A stretch of 6,994 nucleotides of DNA from Rickettsia endosymbiont of Bryobia graminum (GTDB lineage: Bacteria; Pseudomonadota; Alphaproteobacteria; Rickettsiales; Rickettsiaceae), in NCBI GenBank assembly GCA_020881085.1, contig JAJIYR010000080.1:1-6994 (forward strand), read 5' to 3'. Under the pieces are notes generated by a model that made no database searches, had not been told where the DNA came from, and saw nothing but the letters and a program-made list of their open reading frames with translations. The translations under genes were made by a program, and so were the position numbers. Shown here piece after piece: positions 1 to 6,778 of the stretch (its first letter is position 1; each line of letters starts with the position of its first letter).

Positions 1-77
1 GCTATATATCTAGAGCTATATCCCATGTTATGTATTTCGTATATTTTGAATCTTTCATCTATCGTTAAGTGAGCCAT
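1..77 (-). CDS. IS30-family transposase, N-terminal fragment cut by the window edge
   Basis: Read on the minus strand from the ATG at 77-75, the frame is open to the left edge for 25 codons and begins MAHLTIDERFKIYEIHNMGY, followed by SSRYIA. The pattern 'LTxxERxxIxxxxxxGxSxxxIA' is the N-terminal helix-turn-helix of IS30-family transposases, which binds the terminal inverted repeats; the DDE catalytic domain would lie beyond the window. The call rests on recognising this family pattern, not on a search. No good Shine-Dalgarno sequence precedes the ATG. A TATAAT lies on the minus strand at 111-106 but has no convincing -35 partner. The outer end of the element should lie between this start and the promoter at 193, but I cannot place its inverted repeat. 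Whether the full gene is intact cannot be seen. Confidence 0.72.
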   Translation of the reverse strand, partial: MAHLTIDERFKIYEIHNMGYSSRYI

Positions 78-192
78 AATATCTATATTTTTTTAATTAA
101 AAATTATTATATCTGGCTTAATTAATTCTAGAACTTACCATTTTAACAAAAAATATATCCTATAGTCTTAAATTTTAACGATCAAAGATAAA

Positions 193-221
193 TTTACTTC
201 CCATTCAAAAAATTTTACAAT
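193..221 (+). promoter_or_regulatory. Sigma70-type promoter for the Tim44-like gene
   Basis: TTTACT (193-198) and TACAAT (216-221) are separated by exactly 17 bp. The -10 box matches the consensus at 5 of 6 positions and the -35 box at 4 of 6. Transcription would start near 228 and give a leader of about 35 nt. In DNA this AT-rich chance matches are common, so spacing and position are the main support. Confidence 0.45.
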
Positions 222-262
222 AGAATATATAAGAATTAACTATTAATCAGCGAGTTATTTTA

Positions 263-937
263 ATGTCAGGTCAAATAGTAGAATTGTTAATTTTTGCTGG
301 AATCGCATTTTTTATTATCAATAAGCTGATTTCTAAACTTGGGTCTACATCAGATGACGATCCTGCTAAACAAGGTTTTTTTGGTGAACCAAAAATTAAA
401 GATGTTACTAACACTTCTACACCTTCTGAATTAGGTAAAGGGAAAATTTCTTCTTTTTTCTCCTTAAAAGAAAAAACTAATACCCATTCTATTGATGACA
501 ATTTAATTGTCCAAGAAAATGCACAAACCATTAAAGAAAGTTTAGCAATGATTGCTAGTAAACTTCCATCTTTTCAAGCTTCTAAATTTGTACACAGCTC
601 TAAAGCAGCTTTTGAAATTATTATTGAAGCATCAAATGATGATGATATTGAGGAATTAATAACATTAGTAGATCGTAGATACATTAAAGATTTTCATAAA
701 TATTCAGAAAACTATGGAGAGTTTATTCAGAATAATGACCTAACTGCCAGAATTTCTGAAGCCTATAATTTTGCTAACCATCTATTTATTAAAATATTAT
801 TTACCGGTAAAAAGGTAACTAGTAAAATTGCCTTATTTAATGAAGAATGGACATTTTCAAAAAGCCTTTTAACTAATGATGTTAATTGGCTTCTAACTAA
901 TGTTGAAAAAATCGAGCAGAAAGAGTTAGTGAAGTAA
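263..937 (+). CDS. Tim44-like domain protein, membrane-anchored
   Basis: This 224-residue protein has a hydrophobic N-terminal segment at residues 5-20 (VELLIFAGIAFFII) with a short, uncharged start, so it is probably a single-pass inner-membrane anchor with the rest cytoplasmic. A polar, low-complexity linker covers about 28-85. The C-terminal half fits the Tim44-like fold: a helix around FxxSKxxxHSSKAAFEIIIEA (104-123), an acidic turn DDDIEEL, then Y140-xxDF, and a closing EEWTFSK (194-200) followed by NWLL (208-211), which is the usual end of the domain. In mitochondria Tim44 tethers Hsp70 to the import channel; the bacterial relatives are usually annotated as putative adaptors without a proven reaction. 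The start is supported by the membrane segment directly after it, although the Shine-Dalgarno sequence is poor (CGAG at 251-254). It stands alone with its own promoter. Domain assignment is fairly secure, function is not. Confidence 0.82.
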   Translation: MSGQIVELLIFAGIAFFIINKLISKLGSTSDDDPAKQGFFGEPKIKDVTNTSTPSELGKGKISSFFSLKEKTNTHSIDDNLIVQENAQTIKESLAMIASKLPSFQASKFVHSSKAAFEIIIEASNDDDIEELITLVDRRYIKDFHKYSENYGEFIQNNDLTARISEAYNFANHLFIKILFTGKKVTSKIALFNEEWTFSKSLLTNDVNWLLTNVEKIEQKELVK

Positions 938-943
938 ATTTTC

Positions 944-961
944 TTAGCTTATAATAGCTAA
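944..961. terminator. Short stem-loop after the Tim44-like gene, weak terminator candidate
   Basis: TTAGCT (944-949) and AGCTAA (956-961) form a perfect 6-bp stem around a 6-nt TATAAT loop, beginning 6 nt after the stop codon. The stem is AT-rich and has no following T-run, so it is at best a weak terminator or an RNA 3'-end hairpin. It may be chance. Confidence 0.22.
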
Positions 962-993
962 TTAACCATGGTATCATATATATAATAGTTACA

Positions 994-1224
994 GAGGCTA
1001 CTGTAAAAAAAGGTGGCCTTGTTAACATAAAATCCTTAATCATAAAATACGGTGGATATAAATGCAGCAGATAAAAGGGGAAGCCTCTTTGTATTTTGCT
1101 TGCGATTTACCAGCTAAAATAGCTGTGCTACCCTTCTACTTTTTCTGTAAAACGTAATAACATAGCAGTTGTAAAATTATTAATAGAAGTAGTAGGAAGC
1201 TCATCACATATTGACGAAGTATAA
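994..1224 (+). pseudogene. Decayed ankyrin-repeat gene fragment
   Basis: No single frame is open here, but ankyrin-like pieces appear in order across three frames. The first is ATVKKGGLVNIKSLIIKYG (997-1053), resembling the helix pair 'xAxxxGHxxIVKxLIxxGA'. The second, VDINAADKRG (1052-1081), matches the 'DVNAxDxxG' turn. The third is EASLYFACDLPAKIAVL (1080-1130), resembling 'xTPLHxAC'. The fourth, NNIAVVKLLIEVV (1156-1194), matches the second helix of the next repeat and runs to a stop at 1222-1224. Together they cover about two repeats joined by frameshifts and internal stops, so the gene is dead and lacks both ends. Intact ankyrin proteins of Rickettsiales are often secreted effectors that bind host proteins. 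The relic ends 2 bp before the convergent rodA stop codon. The spaced order of motifs is strong; the exact limits are not. Confidence 0.6.
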
Positions 1225-1226
1225 AT

Positions 1227-2333
1227 TTAAAAATTAGGTTTATTAGTAACATTACTATGCTGATGAATTTGAGCATTCATTACTAAACCAAATCCTACCA
1301 TCATTGAAACAAGCACTGTTCCTCCATATGATATAAAGGGCAAAGGAACTCCTACAACTGGTAGTAATCCCATCACCATAGCGGTATTAACAAACACATG
1401 ACTAAACAAGGTAGTTGCAACACCAACTACCATAAGCTTGCCAAAAACGCTTCGACAATTAATAGCTATCATCAAAGAAATAATAACTACAGCTGCATAT
1501 AATATTAGTAAGAATATACTACCAATAAAGCCAAATTCCTCAGCAAAGCTAGCAAAAATAAAATCAGTTTGATGTTCTGGTAAAAAAGACAATTGGTTCT
1601 GACTACCTTGTAATAGTCCTTTACCAAATAAGCCTCCAGAACCAATGGCGATTTTTGACTGGATAATATTATACCCTGCTCCAAGAGGGGCTTTTTCAGG
1701 ATCTAAGAAAACCATCACTCGCTTTTTTTGATAATCATGCATCATATTCCAAATGATAGGGATACAAGTAAGCGTTATTAAACCAATGATAATAAAATTC
1801 CTAATATGGAAACCAGCTGCAAGAAATATAGCACTAGCAATAATAATAGTAATAATGCCTGTTCCTAAATCTGGTTCTTTTATTATCAGAGCTACTGGAA
1901 TTAATACCCCTATAATTGGTAATATTATTTTATAAAAATTTGAAAAATCTTCTGTTCTTAATTGATGAAAATATCTTGCTAACATTAATACTACAGCCAG
2001 TTTAGTTGGTTCGCTAGGCTGTAATCTAATAAAAGATAAATCTATCCATCTCTTTGCTCCCATAGAAATAGAACCAAACAGTTCAACACTAATTAATAAA
2101 ATTATAACTGCAAAATAAAATATATAAGCAAAGCGATAAATATATTGTATATCAATTAAAGCTATTATTAGCATAATCGGTAAAAACATAATAAAATTTA
2201 CCATCTGCTTATAAGCCCATGGCTGAATACTCCCTCCAGAAGCGGAATAAAGTACTACAAAGCCTATAGAACAAAGTAAACTAATAAGAAGTAGGAGAGT
2301 AATTGGAATTTTTGATAGTTTTTCTAAAATCAT
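1227..2333 (-). CDS. rodA: Peptidoglycan glycosyltransferase RodA (SEDS family)
   Basis: RodA polymerises lipid II into glycan strands during lateral wall growth, working in the inner membrane with a class B penicillin-binding protein and MreB. The 368 residues form a run of hydrophobic helices typical of the FtsW/RodA/SpoVE family and match RodA length. Family landmarks are AKRWIDL with QPSEPTKLA (93-113), KEPDLGTG (152-159), GSGGLFGKG (231-239), LPEHQTDFIFA (251-261) and PFISYGGT (332-339) near the C-terminus. D257 in HQTDF corresponds to the catalytic aspartate of the family. The EPDLGTG and GKGLLQGSQ segments, with no FtsW-like N-terminal extension, favour RodA over FtsW. The ATG at 2333 starts directly before the first helix, but no Shine-Dalgarno sequence is visible. 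It diverges from cysS across 72 bp. The gene looks intact. Keeping RodA suggests that the organism still makes some peptidoglycan. Confidence 0.93.
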   Translation of the reverse strand: MILEKLSKIPITLLLLISLLCSIGFVVLYSASGGSIQPWAYKQMVNFIMFLPIMLIIALIDIQYIYRFAYIFYFAVIILLISVELFGSISMGAKRWIDLSFIRLQPSEPTKLAVVLMLARYFHQLRTEDFSNFYKIILPIIGVLIPVALIIKEPDLGTGIITIIIASAIFLAAGFHIRNFIIIGLITLTCIPIIWNMMHDYQKKRVMVFLDPEKAPLGAGYNIIQSKIAIGSGGLFGKGLLQGSQNQLSFLPEHQTDFIFASFAEEFGFIGSIFLLILYAAVVIISLMIAINCRSVFGKLMVVGVATTLFSHVFVNTAMVMGLLPVVGVPLPFISYGGTVLVSMMVGFGLVMNAQIHQHSNVTNKPNF

Positions 2334-2350
2334 AAATAATTAAAATATAC

Positions 2351-2380
2351 TTTAATGTAAATATTAGTTATATATATAAT
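2351..2380 (+). promoter_or_regulatory. Possible cysS promoter
   Basis: A perfect TATAAT lies at 2375-2380, 25 bp before the cysS ATG. The best -35 candidate is TTTAAT (2351-2356), with an 18-bp spacer and only 3 of 6 matches. A start near 2387 would leave a leader of about 19 nt, which fits the absence of a Shine-Dalgarno sequence. The TA-rich surroundings make chance matches likely. Confidence 0.33.
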
Positions 2381-2398
2381 GTATTGAAATTGATTCAA
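2371..2398 (-). promoter_or_regulatory. Possible rodA promoter
   Basis: On the minus strand TTGAAT (2398-2393) and TATATA (2376-2371) are spaced by 16 bp and would start transcription near 2364, about 30 nt before the rodA ATG. Each box matches consensus at 4 of 6 positions. The -10 box overlaps the proposed cysS -10 box on the other strand, so if both are real the two genes compete for polymerase. Confidence 0.3.
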
Positions 2399-2405
2399 AT
2401 AATCT

Positions 2406-3788
2406 ATGAAATTATTTTTACATAATACATTAACTCGTAATAAAGAAGTTTTTACTCCTATAGATAACAATTTAGTAAAAATGTATGTTTGTGGTCCTAC
2501 AGTTTATGACCACCCACATATTGGTAATGCTAGATCAGTTGTAGTATATGATCTTTTATATCGATTATTGTGCAAAATATTTGGTTATCAGCATGTTAAA
2601 TATGTTCGTAATATTACTGATGTTGATGATAAAATTATTGCACGAGCTCAAGAACTTAAAATCACTATCACTGAATTAACTAAAGAAATTACTAAAGAAT
2701 TTCATATTGATATGAATTATCTTGGCTGTAGAGCGCCAAATATTGAACCAAAGGCCACTGAGCATATCGAAGATATGATTATAATTATTCAAAAATTAAT
2801 TGATAAGAATCACGCCTATATTATTGATAACCATGTTTATTTTGATATTTCCACTGCAAAAGATTATACAAAATTATCAAATCGTAGTCTTGATGATTTA
2901 ATAGCTGGAGTACGTATTGAGAATAATCAAGCAAAAAAGCAACCTAATGATTTTGTTTTATGGAAACCTGCGGATAATAACGATGAATTAGCAGCAAATT
3001 TTGATAGCCCCTGGGGAAAAGGACGCCCTGGTTGGCATATAGAATGTTCTGCTATGAGTTACAAATATCTAGGAGAAGATTTTGATCTTCATGGTGGTGG
3101 GGCTGATTTAATTTTTCCTCATCATACTAATGAAATAGCTCAAAGTACTTGTGCTTTTCCTAATTCTCATTTTGCTAAATATTGGATACATAATGGTTTT
3201 CTAACCGTAAATGGTGAAAAAATGAGTAAATCTTTAAACAATTTTATTACTATACGTGATTTTATTGATCGAGAAATACAAGGAGAAGTAGTCAGATTAT
3301 TTTTAATGAGCACTCATTATCGTAAGCCGCTAGATTATAATGATAAAGCTTTAGAAGACGCTGCTAAAACTATAAATTATTGGTATAGAGCTATAGAATC
3401 TTTAAATGTTCAAAATATTCCAAGAAAATTTGTAACAGAAGCATGCTTATCTGTCATGCTCGATGACATGAATACACCGCTAGCTATTAAAATAATCAAT
3501 GATTATGCTAAACTTATTTTTGCTACCGAAAATGAAGATCAAAAATACCTCTATGCTTCTTATTTACTTTCATGCGCTAATTTTATCGGATTAATGACTA
3601 AAACTCATAAAGAATGGTTTCATTGCCATATAGATGATACACCAATAAAAAATCTTATAGAGCAACGTAAACAAGCAAAATTAAATAAAAACTGGCCACT
3701 GGCCGATCAAATTCGCCAAGATTTGCTAAAAGATGGAATAGTTTTAGAAGATACACCGAACGGAGAAACTATCTGGAGGAAAAGTTAA
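2406..3788 (+). CDS. cysS: Cysteinyl-tRNA synthetase
   Basis: The enzyme activates cysteine with ATP and loads it onto tRNA-Cys in the cytoplasm; it is a class I synthetase. The 460 residues match the usual length. The HIGH-type motif is HPHIGNAR (36-43) and the KMSKS loop is intact at 272-276 ([10 protein letters not shown]). The zinc ligands that make the site cysteine-specific are all present: C29 in [10 protein letters not shown]214 in GWHIECSAM, and H239 and E243 in [21 protein letters not shown] (68-77) is another family block. The C-terminal region (about 340-460) carries the anticodon-binding helices and ends in the typical ADQIRxxL...G..LEDTPNGxTIWR. No Shine-Dalgarno sequence precedes the ATG; the start was chosen because the protein aligns with its family from the first residues. 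The gene is intact and is closed by a strong terminator. It is transcribed away from rodA. Confidence 0.97.
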   Translation: MKLFLHNTLTRNKEVFTPIDNNLVKMYVCGPTVYDHPHIGNARSVVVYDLLYRLLCKIFGYQHVKYVRNITDVDDKIIARAQELKITITELTKEITKEFHIDMNYLGCRAPNIEPKATEHIEDMIIIIQKLIDKNHAYIIDNHVYFDISTAKDYTKLSNRSLDDLIAGVRIENNQAKKQPNDFVLWKPADNNDELAANFDSPWGKGRPGWHIECSAMSYKYLGEDFDLHGGGADLIFPHHTNEIAQSTCAFPNSHFAKYWIHNGFLTVNGEKMSKSLNNFITIRDFIDREIQGEVVRLFLMSTHYRKPLDYNDKALEDAAKTINYWYRAIESLNVQNIPRKFVTEACLSVMLDDMNTPLAIKIINDYAKLIFATENEDQKYLYASYLLSCANFIGLMTKTHKEWFHCHIDDTPIKNLIEQRKQAKLNKNWPLADQIRQDLLKDGIVLEDTPNGETIWRKS

Positions 3789-3823
3789 AATGAAGAATTA
3801 CTTATAAATTAATTCTTCATTTT
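3787..3823. terminator. Strong stem-loop terminator after cysS, probably bidirectional
   Basis: AAAATGAAGAATTA (3787-3800) and TAATTCTTCATTTT (3810-3823) form a perfect 14-bp stem with a 9-nt loop. The left arm overlaps the last two bases of the cysS stop codon. The A-run on the left and T-run on the right give a U-tail in either direction, so it can also end transcripts arriving on the minus strand from the reading frame at 3833-4027. GC content of the stem is low, as expected in this genome. Confidence 0.75.
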
Positions 3824-3832
3824 ATAGTACGT

Positions 3833-4027
3833 TTAGTTATATTCTATATAAGAATCAAGAATATCATGACAATGACCAAGTGGCTCTATATTAGGATAAT
3901 CTACTGGTGAAAATGTATACTTAATATATTTTTCTACTAGACTAAGGGGCACTGCTGCAAGTAGTACTAATACTTTTTGATTATCCTGTTTAATTACTAT
4001 GTTATCACTTGTAGAAGTTTTTATCAT
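3833..4027 (-). CDS. Hypothetical 64-residue protein, possibly the 3' end of a broken gene
   Basis: The frame encodes 64 residues from an ATG at 4027 and ends 9 bp from the cysS terminator. I do not recognise it. It has a moderately hydrophobic stretch, KVLVLLAAVPLSLVEKY, at residues 19-35, and then a mixed segment with PVDYPNIEPLGHCHDILD and a C-terminal SYIEYN; nothing marks an enzyme. No Shine-Dalgarno sequence precedes the ATG. The same frame stays open upstream to 4159, without an obvious start, and so crosses the left edge of the IS200 remnant. This would fit a longer gene interrupted by the insertion, leaving only its C-terminal part. Equally it may be a chance open frame in decayed DNA. 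Its placement against a bidirectional terminator is the main sign that a real gene once ended here. Confidence 0.33.
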   Translation of the reverse strand: MIKTSTSDNIVIKQDNQKVLVLLAAVPLSLVEKYIKYTFSPVDYPNIEPLGHCHDILDSYIEYN

Positions 4028-4097
4028 TTTTTTAGGATATTTATTCTCTAGGGAATAAGATGCTAAAGCATTTTTGTTTAAATCTCTTTTGGGTATA

Positions 4098-4118
4098 TAC
4101 CCCGCTGCTTGCGGCGTA
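4098..4118. repeat. IS200-type end hairpin
   Basis: CCGC (4102-4105) pairs with GCGG (4111-4114) around a TGCTT loop. After one C-C mismatch (4101/4115) the stem continues with three more pairs (4098-4100 with 4116-4118). It is the most GC-rich patch in the intergenic region and lies 10 bp upstream of the tnpA start, as expected for a TnpA recognition hairpin. In the mRNA it could also restrict tnpA translation. Confidence 0.5.
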
Positions 4119-4128
4119 ATATGGAGGA

Positions 4129-4242
4129 ATGAGCAAATATATACACAAAAGTCATAATGTTACGGTACTGCTGTATCACATGGTATTTCCAGCAAAATAT
4201 CGCCGAGCAGTGTTTGACGTATCAGTTGATTTAATATCATAA
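4129..4242 (+). pseudogene. Truncated IS200-type transposase TnpA
   Basis: The frame begins MSKYIHKSHNVTVLLYHMVF and continues PAKYRRAVFDVSVD, the characteristic N-terminus of IS200/IS605 TnpA (the 'YH.VF..KYRR.VF' pattern). After VD the similarity ends and the frame stops at LIS, 37 residues in all against roughly 140 for a full protein. The HUH metal-binding histidines and the catalytic tyrosine of this Y1 transposase both lie beyond the break, so it is inactive. No later piece of the protein could be found in the other frames of the following 280 bp, which points to a deletion rather than a simple frameshift. A GGAGG (4123-4127) lies only 1 nt before the ATG, unusually close, and forms part of a three-codon frame ATG GAG GAA TGA (4121-4132) that overlaps the tnpA start. 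Confidence 0.72.
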
Positions 4243-4383
4243 TTAATATATAATCTAATAGTTGTTGAGACTCATTATAACTGAATAGGCATAAGCTCGT
4301 AGCCTCTTGGAGAAGAAAAACGAATTATATCGTATAAATAAATATGATAGTTAATAGCGCATAAGAGGTTTTATGTTCTTTTA

Positions 4384-4412
4384 TTTACTTTTGAATAAAA
4401 TAGCTATATAGT
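4384..4412 (+). promoter_or_regulatory. Probable rpsB promoter
   Basis: TTTACT (4384-4389) and TATAGT (4407-4412) are separated by 17 bp. The -10 box matches at 5 of 6 positions and the -35 box at 4 of 6. The -35 hexamer is the same as the one proposed upstream of the Tim44-like gene. Transcription would begin near 4419, giving a leader of about 110 nt that contains the hairpins described below. Confidence 0.42.
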
Positions 4413-4418
4413 TCACCC

Positions 4419-4522
4419 TTGCTTATTTTAAGCAAAATTTACACGTAAAAGAATATGTTGGTCTAGGAGATATTTCTTTTAGCTTATTGCTTTTACGGAA
4501 GAATAACTAACATTTTAGGAGA
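4419..4522 (+). promoter_or_regulatory. Structured rpsB mRNA leader with ribosome binding site
   Basis: Two stem-loops lie between the proposed transcription start and the rpsB ATG. The first is TTGCTTA/TAAGCAA (4419-4425 with 4429-4435), 7 bp with a 3-nt loop. The second is CGTAAAAG/CTTTTACG (4444-4451 with 4490-4497), a perfect 8-bp stem that encloses an inner AATAT/ATATT pair (4452-4456 with 4470-4474). A competing pairing is possible: 4447-4456 with 4470-4480, 10 pairs with one bulge. The loop 4457-4469 with the following base contains AGGAGA (4465-4470), a copy of the true Shine-Dalgarno AGGAGA (4517-4522), which lies 7 nt before the ATG. In enterobacteria S2 represses its own operon through a structured rpsB leader; similar control here is inference. 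Confidence 0.45.
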
Positions 4523-4529
4523 ATTATAA

Positions 4530-5426
4530 ATGGCAAAAATAGAAGCTGTTAATATTAGAGATTTACTTGATGCAGGTGTGCATTTTGGGCATAAAGCCTC
4601 ACGCTGGAATCCAAAAATGGCCCCATATATTTATGGTGTTAGAGATGATATTCATATCATTGACTTAAAACAAACTGCAGCTTTAATGCAGCAAGCTTTA
4701 AATGTAATCCAAGATACTGTTAAAAAGAATGGTAAAGTATTATTTGTTAGTACCAAAATTCAAGCTAGTGATCTAGTGGCTGAATATGCAGAAAAATGTG
4801 GTCAACACTATGTTAACCATAGATGGTTAGGTGGTATGTTAACCAATTGGGGAACTATTTCTGCTTCAATAAAAAAACTAGATAATCTTGAAAAAACTCT
4901 TGAAGATGAAGAAGAAAGTTCAGGATATACTAAAAAAGAATTATTAGAAAAAACACGTAAAAAAGATAAATTGCTTAGAGCTCTAGGCGGTATTAGAAAT
5001 ATTGAAACAAAACCAAGTTTATTAATAATTATCGATACTAATAGAGAACATCTAGCCATTAAAGAAGCAAAGCAACTTGGCATACCAGTTATTGCTATTG
5101 TTGATACTAACTCAGATCCAGATGATATAAAATATCCTGTTCCAGGTAATGATGACGCGATTAGATCAATAAAACTTTATTGTAATATGTTTGCTGACGC
5201 TGTTATTTCAGGTATTGAAGAATCAATGATTGCCTCAGGAGTTGATTTAGGCAGTATTGAAAATCATGATCAAAAAAGCAAAAATATCAAAAATGTTACT
5301 AAACTTAAATTAGCTAAGAAATTTTCTAAAACTTCTGAAGTTTCAAGTGAAACAGCTGAAGAGTTTGAATCAGCTTTAGAAGAAGAAAAAACTGAAGAAA
5401 AGAAAACTGTTAAGAAGAAAGTTTAG
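4530..5426 (+). CDS. rpsB: 30S ribosomal protein S2
   Basis: S2 joins the small subunit late in assembly, at the head-body junction on the solvent side, and is needed for S1 binding and efficient translation initiation. Both family signatures are clear: [19 protein letters not shown] (12-30) and the block [20 protein letters not shown] with [10 protein letters not shown] (185-214). [11 protein letters not shown] (97-107) and the coiled-coil arm at about 113-155 (charged, [15 protein letters not shown]) are also typical. At 298 residues it is longer than the roughly 240 of E. coli. The excess is a C-terminal tail from about 241, rich in K and E (ending [12 protein letters not shown]), as is usual in Rickettsiales S2. 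The ATG is fixed by AGGAGA 7 nt upstream. The gene is intact and lies upstream of tsf in the standard order. Confidence 0.98.
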   Translation: MAKIEAVNIRDLLDAGVHFGHKASRWNPKMAPYIYGVRDDIHIIDLKQTAALMQQALNVIQDTVKKNGKVLFVSTKIQASDLVAEYAEKCGQHYVNHRWLGGMLTNWGTISASIKKLDNLEKTLEDEEESSGYTKKELLEKTRKKDKLLRALGGIRNIETKPSLLIIIDTNREHLAIKEAKQLGIPVIAIVDTNSDPDDIKYPVPGNDDAIRSIKLYCNMFADAVISGIEESMIASGVDLGSIENHDQKSKNIKNVTKLKLAKKFSKTSEVSSETAEEFESALEEEKTEEKKTVKKKV

Positions 5427-5794
5427 TAAGGCAGAAAAATTTTGTTGAAAATATTATTATTGAATAGAGGTAGAAAGTAGTTAATCGTTATGGTAGGAGT
5501 TTTAAGACGCTATAACCGTCCAGATAAATAGTTACTTACCATATTATTTACTGGATGAGCACCAGATTGTTAAGACAATTGCTTGCCATGATGCTTTTAA
5601 CTCAATTCTAACGCCAATAATGAAGTTATTATGAAAATCTATAAAGATAAATTATAAGATTATTATGCCACTTTAGTGCTAGGGCTCTCATAATTACTAA
5701 TATGGTTTTAATATTTTTTGGATACTGTCTCACATTTACCATAATATATCTACTAAAATACATACTGCTACACCAATAGACAAGGAGAATAATA
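5427..5794. other. 368-bp spacer between rpsB and tsf without a recognisable gene
   Basis: No intact gene could be seen on either strand. The plus strand has one modest open stretch (about 5506-5632) encoding YYLLDEHQIVKTIACHDAF and a few further residues, with no start codon or known motif. The minus strand has an open stretch ending at 5629 whose last 37 codons (MVNVRQYPKNIK...) match nothing I know. No tRNA, insertion-sequence end or strong terminator is evident. The rpsB and tsf genes are normally close together, so this is either inserted and decayed DNA or a private tsf control region. Confidence 0.5.
5718..5745 (+). promoter_or_regulatory. Possible separate promoter for tsf
   Basis: TTGGAT (5718-5723) and CATAAT (5740-5745) are spaced by 16 bp, with 4 and 5 of 6 consensus matches. 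A start near 5752 would give a leader of about 43 nt. The long gap after rpsB makes a separate promoter plausible, but the match is not decisive. Confidence 0.28.
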
Positions 5795-6715
5795 ATGATA
5801 ACAAATGCTATAGACGTTAAAAATTTAAGAGAAAAAACTGGTGCAGGAATGATGGACTGCAAAAAGGCGTTAGTTGAAACTAATGGTGATTTTGATAAAG
5901 CTGCCGACTGGCTAAGAGCAAAAGGCTTAGCAGCTGCCTCAAAAAAATCAGGTAGAGTTGCTGCGGAAGGCTTAACATCGGTAAATGTTAAAGATAGTAT
6001 AGGAGTTGTTGTTGAAGTTAATTCTGAAACTGATTTTGTTGCAAAAAATGTTCAATTCCAAAATTTAGTTAATGAAATTACTAATCTTGCTTTGACAAAT
6101 AATAATTTAGAATCCTTAAAACTAGCAAAAACTAAGTCAGGGAAAACAGTTCAAGAAGAAATATTAGAGAACGTTGCAACAATTGGCGAAAATATGAGCT
6201 TACGCCGTGTTGATTCTATTACTATCTCTAAAGGTGTTATTGCTTCATATATTCATAATAAAGTTGCTGATAATTTGGGTAAGATTGCTGTTATAATTGG
6301 TTTGGAATCAGAAGCGTCAAACAAAGAAAAGCTTTTAACTTTAGGGCATCAACTTGCTATGCATATTGCTGCTAATAATCCACAAAGTATTGATGCAACA
6401 AGTTTAGATCAAGTAATAGTTGAACGTGAAAAAAATGTTTTCACTGAACAATCAAGAGCTTCAGGCAAACCTGACAATATTATTGAAAAAATGGTTGAAG
6501 GTAGAATCCGTAAATTCTTAGCAGAAGTTGTATTACTTGAACAAAGTTTTTTATTTGATGATAAATCAACTATTACTCAAGTTTTACAAAATGCTGAAAA
6601 AGAATTAGGAAGTCCTATTAAAATCACAAAATTTATTAGATATGAATTAGGTGAAGGCATCGTTCAAGAAGAGAAAAATTTTGCTAATGAAGTTGCTTCT
6701 GTTGTTAAGGGGTAA
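5795..6715 (+). CDS. tsf: Translation elongation factor Ts
   Basis: EF-Ts exchanges GDP for GTP on EF-Tu in the cytoplasm, so that EF-Tu can again carry aminoacyl-tRNA. The 306 residues match the usual length. The N-terminal UBA-like domain carries [16 protein letters not shown] (11-26), followed by the core signature [12 protein letters not shown] (74-85); its TDFVA (79-83) is the segment that contacts the EF-Tu nucleotide site. Further family blocks are IGENMSLRR (130-138), [11 protein letters not shown] (186-196), [15 protein letters not shown] (224-238) and the C-terminal RYELGEGI (282-289). The start is fixed by AAGGAGA (5782-5788), the strongest Shine-Dalgarno sequence in the window, 6 nt before the ATG. 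The gene is intact. In many alphaproteobacteria pyrH and frr follow, but here an IS256-type element begins about 60 bp downstream. Confidence 0.98.
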   Translation: MITNAIDVKNLREKTGAGMMDCKKALVETNGDFDKAADWLRAKGLAAASKKSGRVAAEGLTSVNVKDSIGVVVEVNSETDFVAKNVQFQNLVNEITNLALTNNNLESLKLAKTKSGKTVQEEILENVATIGENMSLRRVDSITISKGVIASYIHNKVADNLGKIAVIIGLESEASNKEKLLTLGHQLAMHIAANNPQSIDATSLDQVIVEREKNVFTEQSRASGKPDNIIEKMVEGRIRKFLAEVVLLEQSFLFDDKSTITQVLQNAEKELGSPIKITKFIRYELGEGIVQEEKNFANEVASVVKG

Positions 6716-6778
6716 GTTGTAAAAGTAAAGATCTGATCTTATCTCCTTACAATATGTTATTATAAGAAGGAACAATCG

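Larger units (their letters stand above)
4090..4242 (+). mobile_element. Left-end remnant of an IS200-type element
   Basis: The remnant consists of a terminal hairpin (4098-4118) and the first 34 codons of the transposase gene; the rest of the element is missing. IS200/IS605 elements have no inverted repeats and instead carry a subterminal hairpin at each end that TnpA recognises as single-stranded DNA. The left limit is approximate, placed just before the GGGTATATACCCCGC run. The right limit is where transposase similarity stops, after about 4230. Confidence 0.6.

Noticed and set aside
90..103. Perfect 14-nt palindrome TTTTTAATTAAAAA
   Set aside because: It is made only of A and T in a very AT-rich stretch and has no GC core, so chance is a sufficient explanation.
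271..531. 86-codon open frame on the minus strand
   Set aside because: It lies wholly inside the Tim44-like gene on the opposite strand, has no recognisable domain and no ribosome binding site.
1753..1935. 60-codon open frame on the plus strand
   Set aside because: It is antisense to the conserved membrane helices of rodA and mirrors their hydrophobic codons.
4243..4383. Search for the rest of tnpA or the 5' part of the broken minus-strand gene
   Set aside because: All frames I read are broken by stops and none carries recognisable transposase motifs. A CCTCTT/AAGAGG pair in this stretch is too short and too far apart to mean anything.
4808..5083. 91-codon open frame on the minus strand
   Set aside because: It is antisense to rpsB, whose own sequence is fully explained by S2 conservation.
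5629..5862. 77-codon open frame on the minus strand
   Set aside because: Its start lies inside tsf and it covers the tsf ribosome binding site on the opposite strand. The part in the spacer has no recognisable domain, so I treat it as a shadow, although its last 37 codons are worth one search.
6725..6770. Possible terminator after tsf (AAGATCTGATCTT region)
   Set aside because: The arms leave too short a loop for a good hairpin and no T-run follows, so I do not call a terminator.
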